Below, one piece after another: positions 1 to 6,863 of a DNA stretch of 9,593 bases. How positions within the stretch are numbered: position 1 is the first letter of the stretch; the number at the start of each line of letters is the position of its first letter. The DNA lies in NCBI GenBank assembly GCA_963629395.1, contig CAVGIV010000080.1:1-9593 (forward strand), read 5' to 3'. Source of the DNA: CAG-791 sp963629395. Its GTDB lineage: Bacteria; Bacillota; Clostridia; Lachnospirales; Lachnospiraceae. Below the pieces are notes generated by a model, which was not told the DNA's origin, made no database searches, and worked only from the letters and a program-made list of their open reading frames with translations. Made by a program: the position numbers and the translations under genes.

Positions 1-55
1 ACATGAGCAAAAGGAAAGCTGCGTAGCAGCGATTTTGCGAATGGGCTCTGAATAG
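1..55 (+). CDS. C-terminal end of a truncated upstream gene (17 codons, stop TAG)
   Basis: Reading from base 2 gives CAT GAG CAA and so on to a TAG stop at 53-55, encoding a tail that begins HEQKESC and ends RMGSE. The same tail, with one residue changed (V for E after ESC), ends the open frame of the glycosyltransferase gene at the right edge of the window, where the reading frame is well supported over 450 codons. This suggests, but does not prove, that the same frame is translated here. The product cannot be identified from 17 codons. It could be a paralogue of the gene at 8207, or an unrelated gene whose 3' end was overrun by the same repeat. If real, it converges on the leftward ligase gene with a 71-base AT-rich gap (56-126) in which I see no clear GC-rich terminator. 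Confidence 0.35.
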   Translation, partial: HEQKESCVAAILRMGSE

Positions 56-58
56 TTA
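1..58 (+). repeat. Structured interspersed repeat, copy A
   Basis: The segment forms a two-tier hairpin: outer arms GCAAAA (7-12) and TTTTGC (33-38), inner arms GCTGC (18-22) and GCAGC (26-30) around a GTA loop. It is followed by the family core GCGAATGGGCTC (37-48), then TGAATAG and TTAC. Copy D at 9547-9593 matches bases 1-47 at 46 of 47 positions; the only difference is the loop base 24 (T here, A at 9570). Copies B and C share the core and the preceding hairpin but differ in the linker. The repeat covers the presumed stop codon of the upstream frame. Confidence 0.65.
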
Positions 59-126
59 CAACAATCTTAGTATAACAATTTGCACTACGTGTAATATACA
101 TTATGTTATATTTCGCCTCAAGCCTT

Positions 127-1692
127 TTACTTTGAAGAACAGGCTTCCCCGATTCCTGTTCCCAGCAAGAGCAGCAGATACGGGAGGCACAGGATCTGCT
201 CGAACAGCACCGTTCCGACGATCAGATAGCTTAGCAGCATCAGAATATACGGCAGAAAACGGTGCTGACGGTTAAAAATTCTGAGAGCAGCGACAATCAG
301 AATCAGAAAGAGAACGGTTCCCGCAAGCCCAGTTGTAAGCAGCCGATTCAGAAGGACACTGTGCGCATTCATGATATCCATTCCAAAGCGTTCCAGCAGA
401 ATGGAACGGTAATCCGGATGCTCCGTCAGATACCGGTATACACAGTCAGGCCCGATTCCGAACAGTTTCTGCTGCAATGGCAGATCACGGTAGATTTGAC
501 CGCTAATTTTCCAGATAAGGCCGCGATAAGAGCCAAATGCATCGGGATAGCAGCTCGGCAGAATCACCTGCACAAAAAGAAGTGCCAGCATCCCAACGAT
601 ACAGAGAACTTCAACGAGACGCAGGAGCGCGCTGCATGATGAATTATCGCTGCGCACTGTGAGCCTTCGAATGAAATACAGCCATACTAAAAAGGCAATT
701 GCTGCAAGCACCAGTGCAAATCCATACCACTCCTGTATCAGCCTCCACGAAATGCCCTGCGAATTTTCATACAGGTAAAAGTCCAGCATCAACAAGTTGG
801 ACGAGAGCAGCCAGTGAAGAATTCCGGGAAGAATCCCAAGCAGCATCCCCTGCTCCAGAAACGCAATGCATCCGGTAGGATTTCCGACACTGATTGCTGC
901 CATTGCGAGAAAACAGACTCCCAGAATAAGATAACTGCTCTCTGTCCCCAGCAGAATCAGCAGGAGAAAAGACAGTGCGGTAAAGACCTCCAGGGCCAGG
1001 ATTTTCCATACACATTTTCCGGAGTCCTCGCCTTTTTCTTCCAGCAGCTTTACTCTGGAAAGGTACAGATCTCCCATGGCAAAGGGAACAATGACAGACA
1101 GATATCCGCAGAACCAGTCAATATTACCGATGGTTGAAAGGTATGTATAATCAATGCCCATATAGGAAAGCGGATACTCGCGGAACCGATTGAGAATTCC
1201 GAGGAGGATAGTAATGCAGCCGCCCGCATACAGGTATTCTTTTGTATGTCTTTTCCGGTTGCCTTTGCTGCCGGAGGACGGAACGGAATATACAAGTGCA
1301 AAGCCCAGCGCAAGAGACTGCACCAGCAGCCCCATCATCCATCCGTCCGCTCCGCTCCAGGCATCGGCAAAATAGCCGGACAAGGCAGAGGAGATCCAAA
1401 GGGACAGGAGGAGAAGGAGCACGATACGTCTCCATCCAAGCACATCCTTTTCGCTGCCATTCAAGTCATCACAGGAAGCGAGTTTCTCTCTTTCCTGCCA
1501 TGCGGAATAACATCCGGCAGATGTCCTTTTTGTCATCCGAATCACTCCGCGAACTGCAAAATACAGGATGAACAAAACGCTGATTACAATGTACAGCCTG
1601 GCCTTCGCATCCCCCAGTCCGACGTAGCCCGACGGCGCATAGAGCGGAAGAACGAGAAATAGTATCAGCAGGTATAGATTTTCAACAGACAT
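127..1692 (-). CDS. O-antigen ligase/polymerase-like membrane protein (Wzy_C-type)
   Basis: This is a polytopic membrane protein of 521 residues with about ten or more hydrophobic segments. Numbering is from a GTG at 1713, so subtract 7 for the ATG used here. Hydrophobic runs lie near 13-27, 40-56, 97-114, 125-143, 161-175, 196-215, 236-275, 285-303, 329-348, 366-386, 460-479 and 487-519. Between the last group of helices lies a long polar loop with the family hallmarks: GSYRGLIW (394-401), LFGIGPD (417-423) and NAHSVLLNRLL (449-459) followed by TGLAG. Such proteins transfer or polymerise lipid-linked glycans on the outer face of the membrane; some relatives glycosylate proteins. The substrate cannot be read from sequence. 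The ATG at 1692 is chosen because AAGGA lies 8 bases upstream; the in-frame ATG at 1701 and GTG at 1713 have no well-spaced site. A hairpin terminator lies just upstream (1719-1751), so transcription probably arrives by read-through from the gene at 2549. Confidence 0.85.
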   Translation of the reverse strand: MSVENLYLLILFLVLPLYAPSGYVGLGDAKARLYIVISVLFILYFAVRGVIRMTKRTSAGCYSAWQEREKLASCDDLNGSEKDVLGWRRIVLLLLLSLWISSALSGYFADAWSGADGWMMGLLVQSLALGFALVYSVPSSGSKGNRKRHTKEYLYAGGCITILLGILNRFREYPLSYMGIDYTYLSTIGNIDWFCGYLSVIVPFAMGDLYLSRVKLLEEKGEDSGKCVWKILALEVFTALSFLLLILLGTESSYLILGVCFLAMAAISVGNPTGCIAFLEQGMLLGILPGILHWLLSSNLLMLDFYLYENSQGISWRLIQEWYGFALVLAAIAFLVWLYFIRRLTVRSDNSSCSALLRLVEVLCIVGMLALLFVQVILPSCYPDAFGSYRGLIWKISGQIYRDLPLQQKLFGIGPDCVYRYLTEHPDYRSILLERFGMDIMNAHSVLLNRLLTTGLAGTVLFLILIVAALRIFNRQHRFLPYILMLLSYLIVGTVLFEQILCLPYLLLLLGTGIGEACSSK

Positions 1693-1718
1693 ATGACGCA
1701 TCCTTATTTTCACTGCAG

Positions 1719-1751
1719 AAAAGGGACTGCAGCATTTCTGCAGTCCCTTTT
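1719..1751 (-). terminator. Perfect 14-bp hairpin between secreted-protein gene and ligase gene
   Basis: Arms AAAAGGGACTGCAG (1719-1732) and CTGCAGTCCCTTTT (1738-1751) are perfect complements around a 5-base loop. Because the arms begin and end in A/T runs, the hairpin looks like an intrinsic terminator in either direction, though the U tract is short. For leftward transcripts it follows the secreted-protein gene (stop at 1860) by about 110 bases and precedes the ligase start codon by only 27 bases. No separate promoter is obvious between hairpin and ligase, so partial termination setting the ratio of the two products is plausible. Confidence 0.75.
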
Positions 1752-1859
1752 CCTATAAATAACCAGTCGAAGTACTAATCCTTTTCCCTGATGAAACGGA
1801 GTCTCCTTGCAGCAAAATCTGGTTCAGAAAGCAGCTACAGCCGCATTTCCTTGCAGGTT

Positions 1860-2549
1860 TTACTGAATAGCAATAACGACCGATCCCATATCATTCAAAG
1901 TTACAGCAACCACGCCCTGCGCTACGGTTGCATCGGTCTTAGTAACAGATCCATCCTTATGAATCTGGTATACAGAAGCGGTCTTTCCGTTGTAAGCCTT
2001 GTCAACAGAAATCTTCGCTGTGAAGGAGCCAAAGCCATCCCATACAGTCTTTCCGGACTTGAACATCTGGAACTTCACAGGTCCGAGAATCTTGCTGGCA
2101 CCTGCTGCATCCAGCTTTACATAATCAACAAGAACCTGGCCAGCCTGATCCTTCTTCGGTGCGGAAACGGATACGATCACATCCTTGTCGGTAACTGCAG
2201 AATAATCCGGGCTTACAGCAACCTTTCCGTTGTCTGTATTCACAGATACATATCCGGACTGAGCCTTTGCAATATCAGATCCGGAGCGGCCCAGCAGATA
2301 CGTAGAAGCCTTGTTGACGAACTCCTGAATGAGATTGTTGACGCGGATTTCCTCACGCTCCTCATCCGTCAGAACCTTCTGGGCAGGAGCAGAGGAAGTA
2401 TTGGTTGTGGTGGTTACTGCTGCTGTGCTGTTGCCGCTGACAGAAGCGCTGTTGCCGCTAACGGAGGAAGCGGCGAATACAGGAGCGCTGCTCAGTGCCA
2501 GTGTCAGAGCGGCTGCAGCTGCAGCGCCGGAAATCAAATTCTTTTTCAT
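1860..2549 (-). CDS. Secreted or surface-exposed protein with signal peptide, function unknown
   Basis: The 229-residue product starts MKKNLISG and has a classic export signal: two lysines, a hydrophobic Ala/Leu-rich stretch (about 6-20) and an APVFA-type cleavage site near residue 26/27. No lipobox or LPxTG-like sorting motif is visible. The mature N-terminus (27-57) is a low-complexity Ser/Thr/Ala/Asn linker containing VSGNS twice (7-residue period); its DNA repeats at 2427-2441 and 2448-2462. A charged, probably helical segment (LTDEEREEIRVNNLIQEF, 60-77) follows, then a region (about 98-229) rich in alternating Val/Thr/Ser that looks like beta-sandwich structure. I recognise no enzyme motif. 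A longer frame opens at 2597, but the ATG at 2549 fits the signal peptide and has AAGGGG 11 bases upstream, a slightly long spacing. The ligase gene lies downstream on the same strand. Confidence 0.85.
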   Translation of the reverse strand: MKKNLISGAAAAAALTLALSSAPVFAASSVSGNSASVSGNSTAAVTTTTNTSSAPAQKVLTDEEREEIRVNNLIQEFVNKASTYLLGRSGSDIAKAQSGYVSVNTDNGKVAVSPDYSAVTDKDVIVSVSAPKKDQAGQVLVDYVKLDAAGASKILGPVKFQMFKSGKTVWDGFGSFTAKISVDKAYNGKTASVYQIHKDGSVTKTDATVAQGVVAVTLNDMGSVVIAIQ

Positions 2550-2631
2550 AATAATGCATACCCCTTTCTTACAAGATAAAAACAAAGAATAAAACACAAT
2601 TCACTTCAAACGCACTGCATTGTAACCCCGT

Positions 2632-2640
2632 GGGGGGGGG
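2632..2640. repeat. G9 homopolymer tract in divergent intergenic region
   Basis: Nine consecutive G residues follow CCCCGT, in the 233-base region between the divergent secreted-protein (start 2549) and symporter (start 2783) genes. On the leftward strand the tract lies 8 bases upstream of TACAAT (complement of 2619-2624), a good -10-like hexamer, so the tract would sit inside that promoter's spacer. The matching -35 position (complement of 2642-2647) is poor. Homopolymers of this length are known sites of slipped-strand length change, and they are also prone to sequencing error. Confidence 0.6.
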
Positions 2641-2710
2641 TACGCATAGTGGCGTTCTTGTTTTCTTTTTTTCGCCTCCTATGAGTCAAAGGAGCGCAGC
2701 CAAAAGAAGT

Positions 2711-2740
2711 TTCCTAAACGAAGTCCACTCGTGATAGAAT
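2711..2740 (+). promoter_or_regulatory. Possible extended -10 promoter of the symporter gene
   Basis: TGATAGAAT at 2732-2740 is an extended -10 element (TGn followed by TAGAAT, five of six matches to TATAAT). The -35 region near 2711-2717 (TTCCTA) is weak, as is common for extended -10 promoters. Transcription would begin near 2747, giving a leader of about 36 bases that contains the ribosome binding site GGGAG (2769-2773). A second, weaker candidate is TTGTTT (2658-2663) with TATGAG (2680-2685), spacer 16. Confidence 0.4.
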
Positions 2741-2782
2741 CAAGCGTTACACATACAAAGATTTTGGTGGGAGAATAGGATC

Positions 2783-4174
2783 ATGAAGGAAAAGAAGAGA
2801 GGGAGTTTCAGCGGCTCACTTGGATTTGTGCTGGCAGCCGCAGCAAGTGCGGTCGGACTGGGAAATATCTGGAGATTTCCGTATCTGGCGGCGAAGGACG
2901 GCGGCGGTATTTTCCTGGTAGTTTATCTGGTGCTGGCGGTTACCTTTGGATTTGCGCTGCTTACTACGGAGATATCCATCGGCCGCAGGACGAAGCAAAG
3001 CCCTTTGACAGCCTATGGCAGGCTGAGGCCCAGCTGGGGATTTCTTGGCAAGCTTGCCTGCATTGTTCCGGCTATTATACTTCCATATTACTGTGCCATT
3101 GGCGGATGGGTGCTGCGGTATTTTGCTGTCTTCGTGACAGGAAATGTGAAAACTGCGGCTGAGGATGGGAATTTCAGCAGCTTTATCGCAACCGTACCTA
3201 CGCCGATTGTCTGCATGCTCGTCTATCTGGCGGCAACCTTTATTATCGTGTATCTGGGTGTGGAAAACGGAATTGAGCGCTGCTCGAAGATTATCATGCC
3301 GCTGCTGCTGGTGATGATCATAGGCATCGGTGTTTTCGGCCTTACAATTCATCACACCGATGAGGCGGGCGTGACCAGAACAGCCTTGGAGGGACTGAAG
3401 ATTTATGTCATTCCCAGTCTGGATGGAATGACACTGCAGAAATTTATGGCTGTTGCAGTGGATGCAATGGGACAGCTGTTCTATTCGCTCAGCGTTGCCA
3501 TGGGAATCATGATTGCCTATGGCTCTTATATGAAGGACGATGTGGATATCAATCAGTCCATCGGCAGAATTGAAATCTTCGATTCACTGGTGGCGTTTCT
3601 GGCCGGAATGATGATCGTGCCGACCGTATTTGCCTTCTTTGGAACAGATGGAATGTCTGCGGGACCGAGCCTGATGTTCGTGACGCTTCCGAAGGTATTC
3701 AACGCTATGGGCATGGCCGGAAGTGTTGTCGGGACTGTCTTCTTTGTAATGGTGCTGTTTGCGGCACTTACCTCCTCTGTTTCGATTCTGGAGGCACTGG
3801 TATCGAGCCTGATGGACCGGACCGGGATGACACGCCGCCGGGCTTGTGTGATCTGTGGCCTCTACACGCTGGCAGCGGGCATTATCGTATGCCTTGGCTA
3901 TAACGTGTTGTATGTTGAGGTACCACTGCCGAATGGGACAACGGCACAGATTCTGGATATCATGGACTACGTGAGCAACAGCATACTGATGCCGATCGTG
4001 TCCATTCTGACCTGCATTTTCATCGGCTGGGTGCTGGGCCCTCAGGTTGTCATTGATGAGGTGGAGAAAAGCGGTAAGAAGATGTCGCGCAAGCACCTGT
4101 ACATTGTGATGGTTCGCTTTGTGGCGCCGGTTCTGCTCGCGGTGCTCCTGCTCCAGAGTCTGGGAGTGTTCTAA
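2783..4174 (+). CDS. Sodium-dependent transporter of the neurotransmitter:sodium symporter (NSS/SNF) family
   Basis: The 463-residue integral membrane protein has the LeuT-fold signature SAVGLGNIWRFPY (22-34) in the unwound first helix, followed by DGGGIF. Later segments also match the family: DAMGQLFYSLSVAMG, which corresponds to the substrate-contacting sixth helix, and LTSS (329-332), whose Thr and Ser align with the Na2-site residues of LeuT. Family members couple Na+ entry to uptake of amino acids or related amines; the substrate here cannot be named. Length is normal for bacterial NSS proteins. The start is supported by GGGAG with 9-base spacing. The gene appears to be monocistronic: it is divergent from the secreted-protein gene and followed by repeat copy B and an intrinsic terminator at 4321. 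There is no direct link to glycan synthesis. Family assignment is firm. Confidence 0.95.
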   Translation: MKEKKRGSFSGSLGFVLAAAASAVGLGNIWRFPYLAAKDGGGIFLVVYLVLAVTFGFALLTTEISIGRRTKQSPLTAYGRLRPSWGFLGKLACIVPAIILPYYCAIGGWVLRYFAVFVTGNVKTAAEDGNFSSFIATVPTPIVCMLVYLAATFIIVYLGVENGIERCSKIIMPLLLVMIIGIGVFGLTIHHTDEAGVTRTALEGLKIYVIPSLDGMTLQKFMAVAVDAMGQLFYSLSVAMGIMIAYGSYMKDDVDINQSIGRIEIFDSLVAFLAGMMIVPTVFAFFGTDGMSAGPSLMFVTLPKVFNAMGMAGSVVGTVFFVMVLFAALTSSVSILEALVSSLMDRTGMTRRRACVICGLYTLAAGIIVCLGYNVLYVEVPLPNGTTAQILDIMDYVSNSILMPIVSILTCIFIGWVLGPQVVIDEVEKSGKKMSRKHLYIVMVRFVAPVLLAVLLLQSLGVF

Positions 4175-4247
4175 TCAGAATTACGTTAACTATTACTGTA
4201 AAAATCCCGGACAGCGGCTGCGTGGATGCGCGAGCAGGCATGGTGGT

Positions 4248-4313
4248 TTCAGAGCCTATCTTGAATTTGCTATCGCAAATCCTCGATGTGGCTAGCCGGA
4301 GGCGGAATCCGGC
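4248..4313 (-). repeat. Structured interspersed repeat, copy B (inverted relative to A, C and D)
   Basis: Read on the minus strand, this copy runs: GC hairpin with arms GCCGGA and TCCGGC (4308-4313 with 4295-4300), then CCACATCGAGGAT (4291-4279), TGCGA, an extra small hairpin ATTTGC/GCAAAT (4265-4280), and GGCTCTGAA (4256-4248). Copy C shares the 13-base CCACATCGAGGAT block exactly and the order hairpin, linker, GCGA, GGCTC. Copy B differs in that about 16 bases replace the ATG found between GCGA and GGCTC in copies A, C and D. It lies between the symporter stop and its terminator, so it would be in the symporter mRNA's 3' untranslated region. Confidence 0.55.
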
Positions 4314-4320
4314 ATCTGTT

Positions 4321-4351
4321 GAGGGCAAAAGGAATTTTGCCCTCTTTCTTT
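4321..4351 (+). terminator. Intrinsic terminator downstream of the symporter gene
   Basis: Arms GAGGGCAAAA (4321-4330) and TTTTGCCCTC (4335-4344) are perfectly complementary around a GGAA loop, followed by TTTCTTTAT. It has the form of a rightward Rho-independent terminator. The reverse direction lacks a U tract, so it should act mainly on symporter transcripts. It lies 146 bases past the symporter stop codon, with repeat copy B in between. Confidence 0.85.
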
Positions 4352-4381
4352 ATAAAAAATTTATGGCATACAGCAGATTTT

Positions 4382-4430
4382 TTCACAATTGAATGGTACT
4401 CTGTAGAGGAAGTGTATGAATTGAAATAAT
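4382..4430 (+). promoter_or_regulatory. AT-rich region holding the likely promoter of the GT2 gene at 4470
   Basis: After the terminator the sequence becomes AT-rich until the ribosome binding site of the next gene, as expected for a promoter. Candidates are TTCACA (4382-4387) with TAGAGG (4404-4409, spacer 16), and AATAAT (4425-4430) as a -10 with a weak -35. Neither is convincing alone. Apart from repeat copy B and the terminator, I see nothing else in 4175-4469. Confidence 0.25.
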
Positions 4431-4469
4431 ACAGCTGTTACTGAGAGCTGAGGCGGAAGGAGAGCTTGC

Positions 4470-5759
4470 ATGAAATCTTCCCTGTGCAGTCCGTTGCTAA
4501 TATTGTTTCGGGAGCTGCTGCGGACACCGGCGCTTCCGGCTCCGGCAAAGGTTTGCGGAGCGCTGCTGGCAATCATAAGTCTTGTCATGGTGTGGATTGT
4601 TGTAGTGGCGGCGCTGGGACTTACGAGACAGAAAAAACTTTTCCCGCTGGTGCGGCAGAAAAACCGGTTTGCAATTGTTGTCTGTGCGCGCAATGAGGAG
4701 AAAGCGCTTCCGGCTCTTTTAAAGAGTATCGCGGAGGCGGATTATCCGGCCGGATATCTGCATGTCTTTCTGCTGGCGGATCACTGTAGCGACCGGACGG
4801 CAGCAATTGGCAGACAGTATCCCTTTGTTACTGTCTACGAGCGCCATGATGGTCCGACGACCGGAAAAGGGGCAGTACTGAACTGGGGAATTCCGCAGAT
4901 TCTGAGGGATGCAGGGGATACCTTCGATGCATTTGCGATCTTTGATGCCGACAATGTCATCCGGCCGAATTTCTTCACCGAGATCAATGCACAGATGAAT
5001 GCAGGGGATGACATCGTCCAGGGAAACCGTCTGGCAGGAAAGCCGTACACCTCCATCATTACGAAATGGTATACGGTGTACTGGTCGACCTATTCCACAT
5101 TTTTCTCCTATGCACGGGAGAAGCTTGGGCTATCTGCCTTTCTGACCGGAACCGGCTTTGCTGTTAAAAAGGAGCTGCTGGAGAATGGCTGGAATACGAA
5201 GACCATCACAGAGGATGTGGAATTCACGATTCAGAATCTCCTGCAGGGACGACGTACGGCCTTCTGTGTTACTGCAATCTGCTATGACGAGCAGCCCTGG
5301 CAATTCGGAGCCATGGTGAATCAGCTGGCGAGGTGGTGCACAGGAAGCTATCAGATTCTGCGCCTGTATGGCCTTTCACTTTTGCAAAAGAGACCAGAAG
5401 CGAAAACCATGACTGGACGCAACATTCTGCAGCGGTTGGATGCCCTGATGCTCCTTCTCATGGGACCGGTTTCCTGGATGAGCTTTGCGTTGATGCTGAT
5501 CAACGGCTTTTTCATGTGGAGATACTGGCAGCTGATCTTCTGGCTGTCGATCGATATATCACTTTTGGGGATGATCGCAGCATGCGTGCCGATCGCCGGT
5601 GCAGCCAGATTCAACCACATTTCCCTGCGGGATATGCTGCCGGCCATCATTACATCGCCGGTGTTCATGCTGGTCTATATTTTCTGTTCTGTCCGGGCAT
5701 GCTTTTTCCCGGAGAGAAAGTGGAAACGGGTAGAGCACCGGTCGCTGGATATGGAGTAA
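4470..5759 (+). CDS. Membrane-anchored processive-type family 2 glycosyltransferase
   Basis: The product has 429 residues. A transmembrane helix (about 29-51) precedes a cytoplasmic GT-A catalytic domain (about 65-300), followed by three or so C-terminal membrane segments between roughly 325 and 415. All residues typical of inverting, processive GT2 enzymes such as cellulose, hyaluronan and poly-GlcNAc synthases are present: D104 in ADHCSD, the metal-binding FDAD (D159, D161), the base-containing TED (D249) and QLARW (285-289), the QxxRW acceptor-channel motif. It should use a nucleotide sugar at the inner membrane face to extend or build a polysaccharide or glycolipid; the sugar is unknown. 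No c-di-GMP-binding PilZ-type segment is visible. The start has an excellent AAGGAG (4457-4462) with 7-base spacing. It converges on the flippase-like gene with only 7 bases between stops and no visible terminator. Confidence 0.92.
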   Translation: MKSSLCSPLLILFRELLRTPALPAPAKVCGALLAIISLVMVWIVVVAALGLTRQKKLFPLVRQKNRFAIVVCARNEEKALPALLKSIAEADYPAGYLHVFLLADHCSDRTAAIGRQYPFVTVYERHDGPTTGKGAVLNWGIPQILRDAGDTFDAFAIFDADNVIRPNFFTEINAQMNAGDDIVQGNRLAGKPYTSIITKWYTVYWSTYSTFFSYAREKLGLSAFLTGTGFAVKKELLENGWNTKTITEDVEFTIQNLLQGRRTAFCVTAICYDEQPWQFGAMVNQLARWCTGSYQILRLYGLSLLQKRPEAKTMTGRNILQRLDALMLLLMGPVSWMSFALMLINGFFMWRYWQLIFWLSIDISLLGMIAACVPIAGAARFNHISLRDMLPAIITSPVFMLVYIFCSVRACFFPERKWKRVEHRSLDME

Positions 5760-5766
5760 GAGAGCA

Positions 5767-6816
5767 TCACTTCGCGCGGAAATAGAACCGGTGCCGCTTG
5801 ATATATCCGGCAATGACGATCACCAGGCTGATGAATACGCACAGGTAAAAGGAACAGCTCCGGGAGAGGAGCTCCAGTTGGAGCGCGGCCTCCTTCTCCA
5901 GAAAGGCATTCAGACCGGTATAGAGCAGATAGTCTGCAATGCCCATGCCGCCGGGAACCGGCATGCACATGGAGCCGATTGCGGAATAGATCTGCGACGC
6001 AAAGACCTGTCCGGTGTAGGAAAAGGAACCGCCCTGCGCCAGATAAACCAGCGCGGGAACAACAGTCTGTGACAGGCGCTGCAGAAGAGTCAGGATAAAG
6101 AGAACAATGAGAATGCGTTCCTTTCCCTTTATGACGGTCAGACAGCTGCTGTAGTCCTCCAGAACGCCGGCAAGGCGATTTTTCCAGTAGACGGTCTGCT
6201 TGACCCAGCCCTTGCGGGTGAGCCAGTCAATGATGCGGTTGCCGGCGCGCTGGATCATTGCAGCCTTCTTTAAGAGGCAGACGAATAAAACCGCAAGACC
6301 GGTCACGGTCAGATAGCCAAGGATGACGAGGAGCTTGGCTAGTAGTGTCAGCTGGCCGAACGAGGACGGATTCAAAAGCACAGTAAGAAATCCAATGGTT
6401 AGCGTTGCAAAGGTGTGTGCAATCAGGTAGAGTGCCAGTATGGCTGTGATAAAGCCCATCGGAATGCCGTCCCGCAGCATGAACCAGGCACATACCGGCT
6501 GTCCGCCGGTCGCGGAGGGCGTAATGGCGGCACAGTAAATGTCGGAGGAGGCATACAGAATACCCTGTCCCACACGGCGGTCATAGCCGCAGTGGCGCAG
6601 GAGATACCAGATGGCAATTCCCTCAAAGGCAATATAGCCGAACATGCAGATTACCGCCAGAATCAGCCATCCGGGATGGCAGGCGAACAGTGCTGCAATC
6701 AGATCGGACATGCTCATTTCCTTGCTCTGGCTCATGACGGCCCAGATGGACATAACCGCAAGGAGAAGGGAAATCAGTGCCCACAATAGTTGCTTGTTAT
6801 TTTTCTTCTTATTCAT
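5767..6816 (-). CDS. Flippase-like integral membrane protein (LPG_synthase_TM / UPF0104 family)
   Basis: The 349-residue protein is hydrophobic throughout, with about eight membrane segments. It carries the two hallmarks of the family that includes the membrane part of lysyl-phosphatidylglycerol synthase: TPSATGGQP (99-107) and PVPGGMGIAD (286-295). It lacks the soluble aminoacyl-transferase domain of MprF, so it corresponds to the flippase-like half alone. Such stand-alone proteins often occur near glycosyltransferases and are presumed to move or handle lipid-linked substrates, but the reaction is not established. The only plausible start is ATG at 6816: the frame upstream has no alternative initiator before a stop, and no Shine-Dalgarno sequence precedes it. 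A -10-like TACACT ends 7 bases before the ATG, so the mRNA may be leaderless. It is convergent with the GT2 gene and divergent from the DUF4317 gene. Confidence 0.9.
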   Translation of the reverse strand: MNKKKNNKQLLWALISLLLAVMSIWAVMSQSKEMSMSDLIAALFACHPGWLILAVICMFGYIAFEGIAIWYLLRHCGYDRRVGQGILYASSDIYCAAITPSATGGQPVCAWFMLRDGIPMGFITAILALYLIAHTFATLTIGFLTVLLNPSSFGQLTLLAKLLVILGYLTVTGLAVLFVCLLKKAAMIQRAGNRIIDWLTRKGWVKQTVYWKNRLAGVLEDYSSCLTVIKGKERILIVLFILTLLQRLSQTVVPALVYLAQGGSFSYTGQVFASQIYSAIGSMCMPVPGGMGIADYLLYTGLNAFLEKEAALQLELLSRSCSFYLCVFISLVIVIAGYIKRHRFYFRAK

Positions 6817-6823
6817 GAGCGTA

Positions 6824-6852
6824 AGTGTAGCAGGTTACAGAAAAAGGAGCAA
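6824..6852 (-). promoter_or_regulatory. Possible promoter of the flippase-like gene, implying a leaderless mRNA
   Basis: On the minus strand, TTGCTC (complement of 6847-6852) is followed after exactly 17 bases by TACACT (complement of 6824-6829), preceded by TGC to form an extended -10. The start codon at 6816 lies 7 bases downstream of the -10, where the transcript itself should begin. This agrees with the missing ribosome binding site. The -35 overlaps the ribosome binding site of the divergent DUF4317 gene. Confidence 0.4.
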
Positions 6853-6863
6853 ATCAAAACAGA

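Noticed and set aside
61..126. Promoter-like AT-rich sequence pointing right (TTGCAC with TATGTT)
   Set aside because: It would transcribe antisense to the ligase gene with no rightward gene to serve; the hexamers are weak.
1804..1856. Direct repeat TCCTTGCAG at 1804-1812 and 1848-1856
   Set aside because: Nine bases twice within 50 is easily due to chance, and nothing else marks the site as an element.
1791..2579. A 262-codon plus-strand frame over the secreted-protein gene
   Set aside because: The minus strand has a clear signal peptide, a ribosome binding site and sensible composition; the plus-strand product is a low-complexity shadow.
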